Shown: positions 1-8,043, counted from the stretch's first letter. The stretch is DNA of 18,838 nucleotides from CAZEVY01 sp964515555 (GCA_964515555.1 CAZEVY010000107.1:1-18838); one strand, 5' to 3'. The notes: generated by a model from the letters alone, not told the origin. Numbers and translations are program-made.

Positions 1-109
1 CGCCGTCGAGCTTGAGGATGACGCGCAGCACGCCGTGGGTGGAGGGGTGCTGCGGCCCCATGTTGAGCACCAGCTCGTTGGCGTCGAGGAAGGTCGAGTG
101 AGTCGCCAT
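1..109 (-). CDS. nuoD: NADH-quinone oxidoreductase subunit D (NuoD), N-terminal fragment
   Basis: Only the first 36 codons are in the window; the rest runs off the left edge. The minus-strand translation begins MATHSTFLDANELVLNMGPQ and continues HPSTHGVLRVILKLDG. The NMGPQHPSTHGVLR stretch is the very conserved N-terminus of the 49-kDa complex I subunit, which helps form the quinone site in the peripheral arm. The ATG is 109-107, and it shares one base with the nuoC stop codon (TAATG), so the two are almost certainly co-transcribed and translationally coupled. A modest purine-rich stretch (GAGAGCGG) lies upstream inside nuoC. Identification is firm despite the short length. Confidence 0.93.
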   Translation of the reverse strand, partial: MATHSTFLDANELVLNMGPQHPSTHGVLRVILKLDG

Positions 110-687
110 TATTGGCCGCTCTCGATGCCCATGTTTTCCCGGACCCAGCGGTTGTCCATCTGGATGATGCCGTAGTCCTTGCGCAGCGGATAGCCCTGCC
201 ACTCCTCGGGCAGCAGGAGTCGCTTCATGTCGGGATGGCCTTCGAACTCGATCCCGAACATGTCGTAGACTTCGCGCTCCAGCCAGTTGGCCGTCAGATG
301 GACGCCCACCGCGGTCTCGGGCCGCGTGCCCTCGGCGACGCGGGTCTTGACGCGAATGCGCTGGTTGCGCGCGAAGCTATAGAGGATATACACGAGCTCG
401 AAACGGCCCTCGGGCTTGTCGGGCCAGTCGACGGCGGTGAGGTCGACCAGGTAGTCGAATTCGCAGTCGAGCTTGAGATAGTCGAGGATCGCGATGACGG
501 AGCCGGCCTCGGCGACCAGGTACTCCTGCCCGACATAGGACGAGAACTCGGAGATCTTGTCGCCGAAAGCTTCCTTCAGCTCGGCGGTGAGATCGCTTTC
601 CCAGGGCACGACCGTAGGTCCGGCGGGCTTGGCGGGCGCGGCTGCGGCGGGCTTGGCGGTCGACTCCGGTTTGGGTTCTTCGGCCAC
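109..687 (-). CDS. nuoC: NADH-quinone oxidoreductase subunit C (NuoC, 30-kDa family)
   Basis: This 192-residue protein is the NuoC subunit of the peripheral arm of respiratory complex I, at the cytoplasmic face of the inner membrane. The C-terminal third (about residues 135-175) carries the 30-kDa subunit signature: LEREVYDMFGIEFEGHPDM, then KRLLLPEEWQGYPLRKDY. The first 25 residues are a low-complexity Ala/Pro/Lys stretch (AKPAAAAPAKPAGP) that is not part of the family core. The start is GTG at 687-685 with no clear Shine-Dalgarno sequence, so the exact start is uncertain. It is a stand-alone NuoC, not a NuoCD fusion, because nuoD begins separately one base into its stop. The gene upstream is divergent, so nuoC appears to lead its operon, without nuoA or nuoB directly before it. 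Confidence 0.95.
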   Translation of the reverse strand: MAEEPKPESTAKPAAAAPAKPAGPTVVPWESDLTAELKEAFGDKISEFSSYVGQEYLVAEAGSVIAILDYLKLDCEFDYLVDLTAVDWPDKPEGRFELVYILYSFARNQRIRVKTRVAEGTRPETAVGVHLTANWLEREVYDMFGIEFEGHPDMKRLLLPEEWQGYPLRKDYGIIQMDNRWVRENMGIESGQ

Positions 688-711
688 GTGGGTGTTCGAG
701 GTAAGAAGATA

Positions 712-740
712 GGGTTACCACACGCCGGATGTGGAGTCAA
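712..740 (-). promoter_or_regulatory. possible sigma70-type promoter for nuoC
   Basis: On the minus strand TTGACT (740-735, five of six matches to the -35 consensus) is followed after 17 bases by TAACCC (717-712), a poor -10. The distance to the nuoC start is about 25 bases. The -35 and spacing are good but the -10 is weak, so this is only a candidate. Confidence 0.25.
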
Positions 741-887
741 ACTTGTGCGCGGCGGTATCGTCAGAGGGCGCGGGCGACGTCGGTGCTCTAGAAGCCGTCG
801 CCCTTGAATAAGAGGGATTCCCCGCTAGCTTTCAAAAGCCCGTACGCGCAGCCATCGCTTTTCCGCCCACGACAAGGCGTTCGGAGC

Positions 888-893
888 TATAAT
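888..893 (+). promoter_or_regulatory. TATAAT -10 element upstream of the DUF1549/DUF1553 gene
   Basis: A perfect TATAAT lies 14 bases before the ATG at 908. No recognisable -35 occurs at 16-18 bases upstream (the sequence there is GCCCAC-like), and there is no TGn extension. If used, transcription would start near 900 and leave a leader of only about 7 bases. Confidence 0.4.
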
Positions 894-907
894 CACCAGC
901 AAGGCTT

Positions 908-3484
908 ATGAGAGCGGGCTTGCTCCTGGCGGCGGCGGTCGGAGCCACGGCTGCGCCGGTCTCCTTCGACAAAGACGTCAAGCCCATCCTCGAAGCGCGC
1001 TGCCTGAAGTGCCACGGCGCTGCCATGCAGCTCGCCAAGCTCGACCTGCGGACGCGCGAGGCCGCCTTCAAGGGCGGCGAAAAAGGTCCGGCCATCGTCG
1101 ACCGCAATCCCGAGGAGAGCCGCCTCTTCCGCCGCGTCGCCGGACTCGAAAAGCCCGAAATGCCGATGGACGGGCCGCTGAAGCCCGAGGAAGTCGCGAT
1201 TCTCAAGTCGTGGATCGCCGAAGGTGCGGCGTGGGGCGCGCCCGTCGCCGCCAGCGTCTCGGCAGCCGATCTCGCCGCGATGGAGGAGATGGCGGTCACT
1301 GACGAGATGCGCCGCTACTGGGCCTTCCAGCGGCCAGTGCGCCCGGCTCCGCCGAAGACCGCCGACGAGGAGTGGAACCGCCACCCGGTCGACGCGTTCC
1401 TTCGAAAGTCGATGGCCGACCGTGGACTCGCGCCCGCGCCGCTTGCCGACAAGCGCACGCTCGCCCGCCGCGCGTATCTCGATCTAATCGGTCTGCCGCC
1501 GACTCCCGAGGAAGTCCGCCAATTCCTCGACGACAACGCGCCCGGCGCCTGGGAGCGCCTCATCGACCGCCTGCTGGCCTCGCCGCACTATGGCGAGCGC
1601 TGGGGACGGCACTGGCTCGACGTCGCCCGCTACGCCGATTCCAACGGCTACGAGCACGACTTCGACCGTCCCAACGCCTACCGCTACCGCGATTACGTCA
1701 TCCGCGCCTTCAACGAGGACAAGCCCTACGATCGCTTCCTGCGCGAGCAGATCGCCGGCGACGAGCTCGACCAGCCGACGCACGAGAGCCTCATCGCCAC
1801 GGGCTTCCTGCGCAACTACGCCAAGGTCGGCTTCCGCGAGAAGGACAACCCGCAGTTCCGCTACGAGTACATCGACGACATGATCGCGACGATCGGACGC
1901 GGCGTGTTGGGCCTCACCGTGCAGTGCGCGCGCTGCCACAACCACAAGTTCGATCCCATCGCGCAGAAAGACTACTACCGGATGCAGGCGTCGCTTTGGG
2001 GCTACGTCGAGGTGGACCATCCGCTGGTCGCGCCGCATGAGGCCGACGCCTGGCGCATGACCATGGCGGACGTCGAGGAGCGCATCAAGCCGCTCCAGGC
2101 GAAGATTCGCGAGATCGAGCAGCCCTATCGCGACCAGCTCGCCAGGCAGAAGGTGCAGCGCTATCCCGAGCACATTCGCGAGGCCGTCAACACGCCCGAA
2201 GAGAAGCGCACGCCCGGACAGATCCTGCTCGCCAATCAGGTGCTGCGCACCGCAGGCGTCGGCGCCGCCGAGATCGAGCGCCTGATGACGCCCGAGGAGT
2301 TCGCGCTCAAGCGCAAATTACAGGCAGACATCCGTGCGATCGAAAAGGAGCGGCCGGCGGCGGTGCCCCTCGCGATGGGCGTCACCGACGGCGATTACCG
2401 CTTTACTCCCGACGGCGCCGGCGACGAGCCAGCGCCCGGCAAAGGCGTCAAGCGCGAAGCCACCGAGGGCAGCTTCCTCGCCGACGGCAGGAGGCCCTAC
2501 GCCGTCCCGCCGTCGTATTTCCTGCATCGCGGCGACATCGAAAGCCGCGGCTCCCCGATGCGTCCCGGATTCCCGCTGGTGCTGACGAGCGGCCGCGAGC
2601 CGGTCGAGATGCCGCGCGCAAATGGCCGGACCTCGGGCCGCCGCCTGGCGCTGGCGGAGTGGCTCGCCTCGCGCGACAACCCGCTGACGGCGCGCGTGGC
2701 CGTGAATCGGATCTGGCGGCATCACTTCGGACGAGGGATCGTCGCCACGCTGGATAATTTCGGCAAGATCGGCGAGAGGCCGACGCATCCCGAGCTGCTC
2801 GACTGGCTGGCGGTGGAATTCATGGAGCGCGGATGGAGCGTCGAGCGCATGCACCGGCTGCTGATGACGTCGCGGGCGTACCGCATGTCGTCTCAGTTCT
2901 ACGACAGCGCGAATCTCGAAAAGGACGGCTCGAACGAGTACTTGTGGCGATTCCGGGCGCAGCGCCTGGAAGGCGAGGTGGTCCGCGACGTGATTCTGGC
3001 CGCGGCCGGGTCGTTGAATCGCGAGATGTTCGGCCCGGCGATCTTCCCGCCGCTGCCCCGCGAAGTCCTGCACAGCATGAAGAACGGCATCTGGAACACG
3101 CAGGCCGACGGTCCGGCGACCTGGCGCCGCAGCGTCTACATCTACCGCAAGCGCGGACTGCCGTTCCCGCTGCTCGAAGTTTTCGATCTGCCCGACCAGA
3201 ACGTCGCCTGCGGCAGCCGCAACACGTCGACGGTGCCGACGCAGGCGCTCACGCTGCTGCACAACGAAATGGTGGTCGCGCACGCGCGGCGCTTCGCGGA
3301 TCGGTTGGAGAAGCTCGCGCCGGGCAACCCCGCCGCCCAGCTCGAGCTCGCCTACGAGCTGGCGCTGGCGCGTCCGCCGAGCGACAACGAGCGCCGCCTG
3401 GGGCTGGAGTTCCTGCGCGAGCAGTCGGTCGGCGACCTGGCGCACGTGATCCTGAATTTGAACGAATTCATCTACCTGAGGTAG
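908..3484 (+). CDS. DUF1549/DUF1553 (PSCyt2/PSD1) protein with N-terminal c-type haem domain
   Basis: An 858-residue exported protein of unknown biochemical function. A short signal peptide (MRAGLLLAAAVGATAA) is followed by a PSCyt1-type cytochrome domain with a CxxCH haem site (C32-L-K-C35-H36) in the context DVKPILEARCLKCHG. DUF1549 runs from about residue 155 (HPVDAFL, YGERWGRHWLDVARYAD) to about 370 and holds a second CxxCH (C340-A-R-C343-H344, then NHKFDP). DUF1553 covers about 577-850 (RLALAEWLAS, NRIWRHHFGRGIV, THPELLDWLA). The C-terminal NLNEFIYLR is the usual family ending. Such proteins are common in Planctomycetes, Verrucomicrobia and Acidobacteria and almost always precede a DUF1501 gene, as here. 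A role in periplasmic polymer breakdown or electron transfer is inference. Confidence 0.93.
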   Translation: MRAGLLLAAAVGATAAPVSFDKDVKPILEARCLKCHGAAMQLAKLDLRTREAAFKGGEKGPAIVDRNPEESRLFRRVAGLEKPEMPMDGPLKPEEVAILKSWIAEGAAWGAPVAASVSAADLAAMEEMAVTDEMRRYWAFQRPVRPAPPKTADEEWNRHPVDAFLRKSMADRGLAPAPLADKRTLARRAYLDLIGLPPTPEEVRQFLDDNAPGAWERLIDRLLASPHYGERWGRHWLDVARYADSNGYEHDFDRPNAYRYRDYVIRAFNEDKPYDRFLREQIAGDELDQPTHESLIATGFLRNYAKVGFREKDNPQFRYEYIDDMIATIGRGVLGLTVQCARCHNHKFDPIAQKDYYRMQASLWGYVEVDHPLVAPHEADAWRMTMADVEERIKPLQAKIREIEQPYRDQLARQKVQRYPEHIREAVNTPEEKRTPGQILLANQVLRTAGVGAAEIERLMTPEEFALKRKLQADIRAIEKERPAAVPLAMGVTDGDYRFTPDGAGDEPAPGKGVKREATEGSFLADGRRPYAVPPSYFLHRGDIESRGSPMRPGFPLVLTSGREPVEMPRANGRTSGRRLALAEWLASRDNPLTARVAVNRIWRHHFGRGIVATLDNFGKIGERPTHPELLDWLAVEFMERGWSVERMHRLLMTSRAYRMSSQFYDSANLEKDGSNEYLWRFRAQRLEGEVVRDVILAAAGSLNREMFGPAIFPPLPREVLHSMKNGIWNTQADGPATWRRSVYIYRKRGLPFPLLEVFDLPDQNVACGSRNTSTVPTQALTLLHNEMVVAHARRFADRLEKLAPGNPAAQLELAYELALARPPSDNERRLGLEFLREQSVGDLAHVILNLNEFIYLR
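3477..3481 (+). promoter_or_regulatory. Shine-Dalgarno (TGAGG) that decides the DUF1501 start
   Basis: TGAGG sits five bases before the ATG at 3487, inside the last codons of the upstream gene. It supports 3487 as the true start over in-frame codons further left, which would overlap several hundred bases of the DUF1553 gene. Confidence 0.6.
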
Positions 3485-3486
3485 GA

Positions 3487-4929
3487 ATGCCGTTTAAATC
3501 GCGACGCGAATTCCTCTTCGAAGCGGGCGGCGGACTGAGCGGCGTGGCGCTGGCCTGGCTGCTCAACCAGGAGAAGGCGCTGGGCGCCGAATCGGGCTGC
3601 GTCGCGGGGCCCGCGCCGGGTTCGCCCTACGCGCCCAAGACGCCGCACTTCCCCGCCCGTGCGCGCAGCGTGATCTCGTTGTTCATGTCCGGCGGCGTCA
3701 GCCACATGGACACCTTCGACCCCAAGCCGATGCTCGCCAAGTACGCCGGCCAGCCGCTCACCGGCAAGGGCGACATCGTCGTGCGGCAGGGCCATCCCGG
3801 TCCATTGATGCCGAGCCCGTTCCAGTTCCGCCGGCACGGGCAATCGGGACTCGAAATCTCCGAGCTCTTCCCGCACGTGGCCACGCACGCCGACGAACTG
3901 GCGGTGATCCGCTCGGTCACGGGCCGCTCGAACGATCACGTGATGGCGGCCTATGAGCTGGCGACCGGCACCGTGCGCATGGGATCGCCGAGCCTGGGGT
4001 CGTGGGTGACGTACGGACTCGGCTCGGAGAACCAGAACCTGCCGGCCTTCGTCGTCATCTACGACGCGCGCGGCGGGCCGTTCGGCGGGCCGTCGAACTG
4101 GAGTTCGGGCTACATGCCCGCGGCCTACCAGGGCACCATTTTCCGCTCCGCGGGCGACCCCATTATCGACCTGAAGCCGCCAAAGGACATTCCACCCGAG
4201 AAGATGCGCGCGCGGCTCGACCTGCTTCAGAAGCTCAACGAGATCGATCTGGAGAGGAATCCGGCGAGCTCGGAACTGGCGGCGCGCATCGCATCATACG
4301 AGCTGGCGTACCGTATGCAATCCTGCGCACCGGAGATCGTCGAGATCGACAACGAGTCGGAGACGACGAAGAAACTATACGGCCTCGACAACCCGGTGAC
4401 CGCGCCATTCGGACGCCAGTGCCTGATCGCGCGGAGACTGGTGGAGCGCGGCGTGCGCTTCGTGCAGCTTTATCACGGCGGCCTCGGGATTCAGAACACC
4501 GACACCTGGGACGCGCACGAGAACGTGCGCACGAATCACACGGCGCATGCCGCCGAGGTCGACTGGCCGATGTCGGGCCTGCTCACGGATCTGCGCGGGC
4601 GCGGGCTGCTCGACTCGACGCTGGTCGTGTGGCAGAGCGAGTTCGGGCGCATGCCGATTTCGCAGCGCGGCCTCGGTCGCGACCACAACCCCGGCGCCAT
4701 GTCGATCTGGATGGCAGGCGCGCGCATCCGCGGCGGGCAGGCCATCGGCGCCAGCGACGAGTTCGGCTACAAGGCCGAGCGGCAGCCGGTCAGCGTACAC
4801 GACATGCACGCGACGATTCTCCACATGGTCGGCATGGATCACACGAAGCTGACGTATTTCTTCCAGGGGCGGAACATGCGTCTCACCGACGTTTACGGAG
4901 AGGTGGTCCCGCAGATCGCCGCGGTGTAG
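3487..4929 (+). CDS. DUF1501 family protein, Tat-exported
   Basis: A 480-residue DUF1501 protein, related to the sulfatase/alkaline-phosphatase superfamily; its substrate is unknown. The N-terminus carries a twin-arginine signal (SRREFLFEAGGGLSGVALAW), suggesting export of a folded protein. Family motifs include LFMSGGVSHMDTFDPKPML near residue 70, VVWQSEFGRMP near 380, GRDHNPGAMSIWMAG near 400, and the terminal block HDMHATILHMVGMDHTKLTY, then QGRNMRLTDVYG. The open frame extends far upstream, but that part is antisense-like Arg/Ala-rich sequence inside the preceding gene. ATG 3487 is chosen because it starts the Tat signal, lies two bases after the upstream stop and has a Shine-Dalgarno. 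It is the standard partner of the DUF1549/DUF1553 protein. Confidence 0.94.
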   Translation: MPFKSRREFLFEAGGGLSGVALAWLLNQEKALGAESGCVAGPAPGSPYAPKTPHFPARARSVISLFMSGGVSHMDTFDPKPMLAKYAGQPLTGKGDIVVRQGHPGPLMPSPFQFRRHGQSGLEISELFPHVATHADELAVIRSVTGRSNDHVMAAYELATGTVRMGSPSLGSWVTYGLGSENQNLPAFVVIYDARGGPFGGPSNWSSGYMPAAYQGTIFRSAGDPIIDLKPPKDIPPEKMRARLDLLQKLNEIDLERNPASSELAARIASYELAYRMQSCAPEIVEIDNESETTKKLYGLDNPVTAPFGRQCLIARRLVERGVRFVQLYHGGLGIQNTDTWDAHENVRTNHTAHAAEVDWPMSGLLTDLRGRGLLDSTLVVWQSEFGRMPISQRGLGRDHNPGAMSIWMAGARIRGGQAIGASDEFGYKAERQPVSVHDMHATILHMVGMDHTKLTYFFQGRNMRLTDVYGEVVPQIAAV

Positions 4930-4939
4930 CCCGTCGCCG

Positions 4940-6988
4940 CTACTTCCAGCCAGGCAGCGAGACTGTCGCGCGGTAATTCGAGTCGTTGAAGTCCGGATTC
5001 CGCCGCGGCGCGTACACGCGACCGCCGGGCCCCGGCACAGCCGGACGATCCTGCGTGTAGATCCACACCCGCTCCTGGTCCCACACGACGATTTCGTCGC
5101 GCGAGTCCCCGGTGAGATCCGCGACGTGATACGCCAGGTCGGGGTGGCCGTCGTCGGGAAACATCACCACGCGCCGCAGCTCGCCGTCGATCATCCCGCC
5201 CTCACGCACGTTCGCCGAGAGCAGCGCGAACTCCTGGCCGTCGCCGCGCCAGTTCACCGGGGCCAGGTGCGTCGACCCCGGCGTCATCTCCTTCTGGCCG
5301 AGAACATTGGCGTCGGCGTCGAACAGCGTGACGATGCCCGGACTTCGCCAGAAATTCGCGATGAATATCTGCAATCCCGCGCGGTCCATCCGGAATTTGC
5401 CGACGCTCTGCGTCTGCGCGTGGCCCAGCCGCACGTGCTTCAGGATATTCCCCTGATGGTCGAACATCAGGAAGCCCTCGTCGCTGCCGCACACGTAGAC
5501 GCGGGGCGCGGCTTTCCCGTCGCCCGTGAAGCGGCCGGCCGAAATCCCGTCCGCGTGATCGAGCAGCGCCTTGTCCTGCGACCACAGCGGCTTCCGCAGG
5601 TGGCTCCACAGCGTGTACCCGATCATGAACTCCTCGCGGCCGTCGCCGTCGAAATCGAACGGAAACGGATAGTGGCCCGTCTGTCCCTCGCCGTGCCATT
5701 TCACCTGGAGGTCCTTGTCGAACACCCAGAACCACCGGTAACGGTCCTTGATGAGAATGTCCTGCGCGTGCGCGCCCGCCGACAGGTTGAAGAACGCCAT
5801 CGAGTCGCCGTTGTTGATCTCGTACGGACGGTCCTTGTTGTCGCGCGCCGCCGCCGGCATCCAGGCGCGCTGGCGGACCTTGCCGGTGGCGCCCTCCAGC
5901 ACCTGAAGCTGGAAATCGCGCACCAGCACGACCTCGTTGCGCCCGTCGCCGTCGAGGTCGTGAATTTGGAAGGGCGTGTCGTTGGTCAGCAGTCCGTTGC
6001 GCGGATCGGGCCGCCCGAGCTGCCACAGCACGCGGCCATCGAGCGTCACCGCCGTCAGGCAGGAGATGTGATCGAAGGCGTCGCCGCGGACGCGGGGGAT
6101 GTTCTGAGCGATGAGCATGTCGGCGCGCCCGTCGCCGTCCAGGTCGCCGAAGCGCACGTTGCGGCCGGCGCCGTAGCCGCGCGTCGTGAAGGTCTTCCAC
6201 AGTTGCGGGCGCGGATTCGCCGCCCTCAGCCGTTGCAATTCCGCCGACCGCGTCGCCACGCGCTCGCCGATCGCCCGCGCCACGGCGTCAGTCGCCGTCG
6301 CCGCGAAGTCCTGGAATCGCGCGGGGATGTTCGCCATCACGCCGGCCTGCCCTTTGAGCAGCTCGCTGTCGGAAGCATCCAGGACGGGCTTCCCGTCGAT
6401 TGACGCGCGAATGCGCGGCCCGTCGTTTTCCACCCGAAGCCGCCAGTAGCGCCGGACGTCGTAGTCGAACTTCGCCGACGCGATCACACGCCACTCGGCC
6501 TGGCGCAGCGCCTTCTCGATCGGCTGCCGGACGGCGAGGACTGCCTCGCCGCCACCCCGCAGGCCGAAAACATAATAGTGCCGCGACGTTTTATACCGGA
6601 ACACCACGCCGGCCAGTTCCGCCGCCGACAGCGGCTTCACGGAAGCCTCGACGGTGTAGTCGCCCCACTCCTCGTCGCCGGTGACGAAGAGCGGCGTCGT
6701 GCGGCCCGGCGAGTCGTTGACCAGGTGCTGCTCGATGTACGGCTTGCCGTCCTCGTCGCTCACGGCCCACGAATCCAGGTGCACGATCGGGTTGCGCCAC
6801 GGATGCGTGCGCACGCCCCGATGCTCGATGTAGTGGTACTCCTGGATGGCGCCGTTCAGCTGTCCCATCGGCTGCGAGAGTAACCCCGGAGGGAATCGCG
6901 AAAAATCGTCGCGAAACAGGTCGGCGGCGGGCGCGGCGAGTGCAGCCGCCAATGCGAACGTAGCAACGCGGGTCATCGCAGGTATCAT
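4940..6988 (-). CDS. secreted FG-GAP/VCBS repeat protein, rhamnogalacturonan-lyase-like propeller
   Basis: A 682-residue exported protein. A signal peptide (MTRVATFALAAALAAPAA) is followed by a region of about 210 residues that looks like a concanavalin A-like/LamG fold (DDFSRFPPGLL, DYTVEASV, AGVVFRY, YWRLRVENDGPRIRASIDGK). From about residue 275 come beta-propeller repeats with calcium-loop motifs: DLDGDGRADML (about 282), DLDGDGRNEVVLV (about 346), FDGDGREEFMIGY (about 450) and DLTGDSRDEIVVWD (about 626). The ending (IYTQDRP, SNYRATVSLPGW) recalls PL11 rhamnogalacturonan lyases, but I cannot confirm catalytic residues, so activity is unproven. Starts are possible at 6988 (MIPAMTR) or 6976 (MTR); the latter gives the more compact signal peptide. 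It converges with the DUF1501 gene, leaving 10 bases, and diverges from purM across 11 bases. Confidence 0.82.
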   Translation of the reverse strand: MIPAMTRVATFALAAALAAPAADLFRDDFSRFPPGLLSQPMGQLNGAIQEYHYIEHRGVRTHPWRNPIVHLDSWAVSDEDGKPYIEQHLVNDSPGRTTPLFVTGDEEWGDYTVEASVKPLSAAELAGVVFRYKTSRHYYVFGLRGGGEAVLAVRQPIEKALRQAEWRVIASAKFDYDVRRYWRLRVENDGPRIRASIDGKPVLDASDSELLKGQAGVMANIPARFQDFAATATDAVARAIGERVATRSAELQRLRAANPRPQLWKTFTTRGYGAGRNVRFGDLDGDGRADMLIAQNIPRVRGDAFDHISCLTAVTLDGRVLWQLGRPDPRNGLLTNDTPFQIHDLDGDGRNEVVLVRDFQLQVLEGATGKVRQRAWMPAAARDNKDRPYEINNGDSMAFFNLSAGAHAQDILIKDRYRWFWVFDKDLQVKWHGEGQTGHYPFPFDFDGDGREEFMIGYTLWSHLRKPLWSQDKALLDHADGISAGRFTGDGKAAPRVYVCGSDEGFLMFDHQGNILKHVRLGHAQTQSVGKFRMDRAGLQIFIANFWRSPGIVTLFDADANVLGQKEMTPGSTHLAPVNWRGDGQEFALLSANVREGGMIDGELRRVVMFPDDGHPDLAYHVADLTGDSRDEIVVWDQERVWIYTQDRPAVPGPGGRVYAPRRNPDFNDSNYRATVSLPGWK
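6983..6988 (+). promoter_or_regulatory. possible -10 element (TATCAT) for purM
   Basis: TATCAT matches the -10 consensus at five of six positions and ends 11 bases before the purM ATG. The hexamer 17 bases upstream (GTAGCA) is a poor -35. If used, the purM message would be almost leaderless. The element overlaps the first start codon of the divergent gene. Confidence 0.3.
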
Positions 6989-6999
6989 AAGAGATTCCC

Positions 7000-8043
7000 A
7001 TGCCCTCCTCCCGACCCATCGACTACCGCGCCTCCGGTGTCGACATCGACGAAGCGGACCGCGCCGTCGACGAAATCAGGAAACACGCCAAGCGCACCTT
7101 CACGCGAGGCGTACTGACCGGCATCGGCAGCTTCGGCGCGGCGTACCGGCTCGCTGGCTACAAACAGCCCGTCCTGGTCAGCTCGGCCGACGGCGTCGGC
7201 ACGAAGCTCAAGGTCGCGTTTCTCACGGGACGCCACGACACCGTGGGCCAGTGCCTGGTGAACCACTGCGTGAACGACATCGCCGTGCAGGGCGCGGAGC
7301 CGCTGTTCTTCCTCGACTACTTCGCGACCGGAAAGCTCGCCGCGGGCGTCGCCGCGACGGTGGTCGGCGGCATCGCACGCGCCTGCCAGGAGAACCACTG
7401 CGCGCTGATCGGCGGCGAGACCGCCGAAATGCCCGGCCTCTACGCGCCCGGCGAGTACGACCTGGCGGGCTTCATCGTCGGCGGCGTCGAACGCAGCCGC
7501 CTGATGACCGGCGCCGGTATTCGCGCGGGCGACGTGCTGCTGGGTCTGCCCTCCACCGGCCTCCACACCAACGGCTACTCGCTCGCGCGCAAGCTGCTGT
7601 TCGAGGTCGCCGGCTACGCGCCCGGCCGATTCGTCGGCGAGCTCGGCTGCACGGTCGCCGACGAGCTCCTGAAGATCCACCGCAGCTACGCGCGGCCGAT
7701 TCACGCGCTCGCCGGAGCGGGACTGCTCAAGGGCGCCGCGCACATCACCGGCGGAGGAATCACAGGCAACCTTCCGCGAATCCTGCCGGACGGACTCGCC
7801 GCGTCAATTGCCGTCGGCTCCTGGCCCGTTCCACCGATCTTCGAGCTGCTGCGCCGCATCGGCAACGTGCCCGACGAGGACTGGCGGCGCACGTTCAACC
7901 TGGGCGTCGGCATGATCCTGGCGGTCGCCGAAAGCCGGCTGGCGCGCGCCGAGCGCCTGCTGGATGCGATGGGCGAGCCGCGCTACACGATCGGAAGGGT
8001 CGTCCGCGGCCGCGCGAAGGCCCCGCGCGTGGAGTATCGATGA
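7000..8043 (+). CDS. purM: phosphoribosylformylglycinamidine cyclo-ligase (AIR synthetase)
   Basis: A 347-residue cytoplasmic enzyme that converts formylglycinamidine ribonucleotide and ATP to aminoimidazole ribonucleotide, the fifth step of de novo purine synthesis. The N-terminus IDYRASGVDIDEAD matches the family's start (compare YKDAGVDID). Family motifs are ADGVGTK (about residue 64), NDIAVQGAEPLFFLDYFA (about 92), GGETAEMPGLY (about 140), LPSTGLHTNGYSLARK (about 184), TGGGITGNLPRILPDG (about 250) and FNLGVGM. Length is normal. The ATG at 7000 is the only start that fits the conserved N-terminus; no clear Shine-Dalgarno precedes it. The stop overlaps the purN start as ATGA, so the two are translationally coupled. 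Confidence 0.97.
   Translation: MPSSRPIDYRASGVDIDEADRAVDEIRKHAKRTFTRGVLTGIGSFGAAYRLAGYKQPVLVSSADGVGTKLKVAFLTGRHDTVGQCLVNHCVNDIAVQGAEPLFFLDYFATGKLAAGVAATVVGGIARACQENHCALIGGETAEMPGLYAPGEYDLAGFIVGGVERSRLMTGAGIRAGDVLLGLPSTGLHTNGYSLARKLLFEVAGYAPGRFVGELGCTVADELLKIHRSYARPIHALAGAGLLKGAAHITGGGITGNLPRILPDGLAASIAVGSWPVPPIFELLRRIGNVPDEDWRRTFNLGVGMILAVAESRLARAERLLDAMGEPRYTIGRVVRGRAKAPRVEYR
8031..8034 (+). promoter_or_regulatory. Shine-Dalgarno (GGAG) for purN
   Basis: GGAG inside the end of purM lies five bases before the purN ATG at 8040. It supports the overlapping start. Confidence 0.55.

Larger units (their letters stand above)
688..907. other. divergent intergenic region between nuoC and the DUF1549/DUF1553 gene
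   Basis: These 220 bases separate two divergently transcribed genes and must contain both promoters. The left part holds the candidate nuoC promoter; the right end holds a perfect TATAAT just before the plus-strand start at 908. I saw no convincing small gene, RNA gene or strong terminator hairpin here. The plus-strand open frame crossing the left part is the antisense shadow of nuoC. Confidence 0.6.

Noticed and set aside
2833..3486. Extension of the DUF1501 protein to 698 residues
   Set aside because: It overlaps the DUF1553 domain in another frame and would bury the Tat signal; ATG 3487 has a Shine-Dalgarno.
5126..6403. Long plus-strand open frame of 425 codons
   Set aside because: It is antisense to the FG-GAP protein gene, is rich in Arg, Val and His without any domain, and is the usual shadow frame of high-GC coding DNA.
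6846..8039. Extension of PurN to 597 residues
   Set aside because: This is purM read in a second frame; PurN family motifs and E. coli-like residue numbering begin at 8040.
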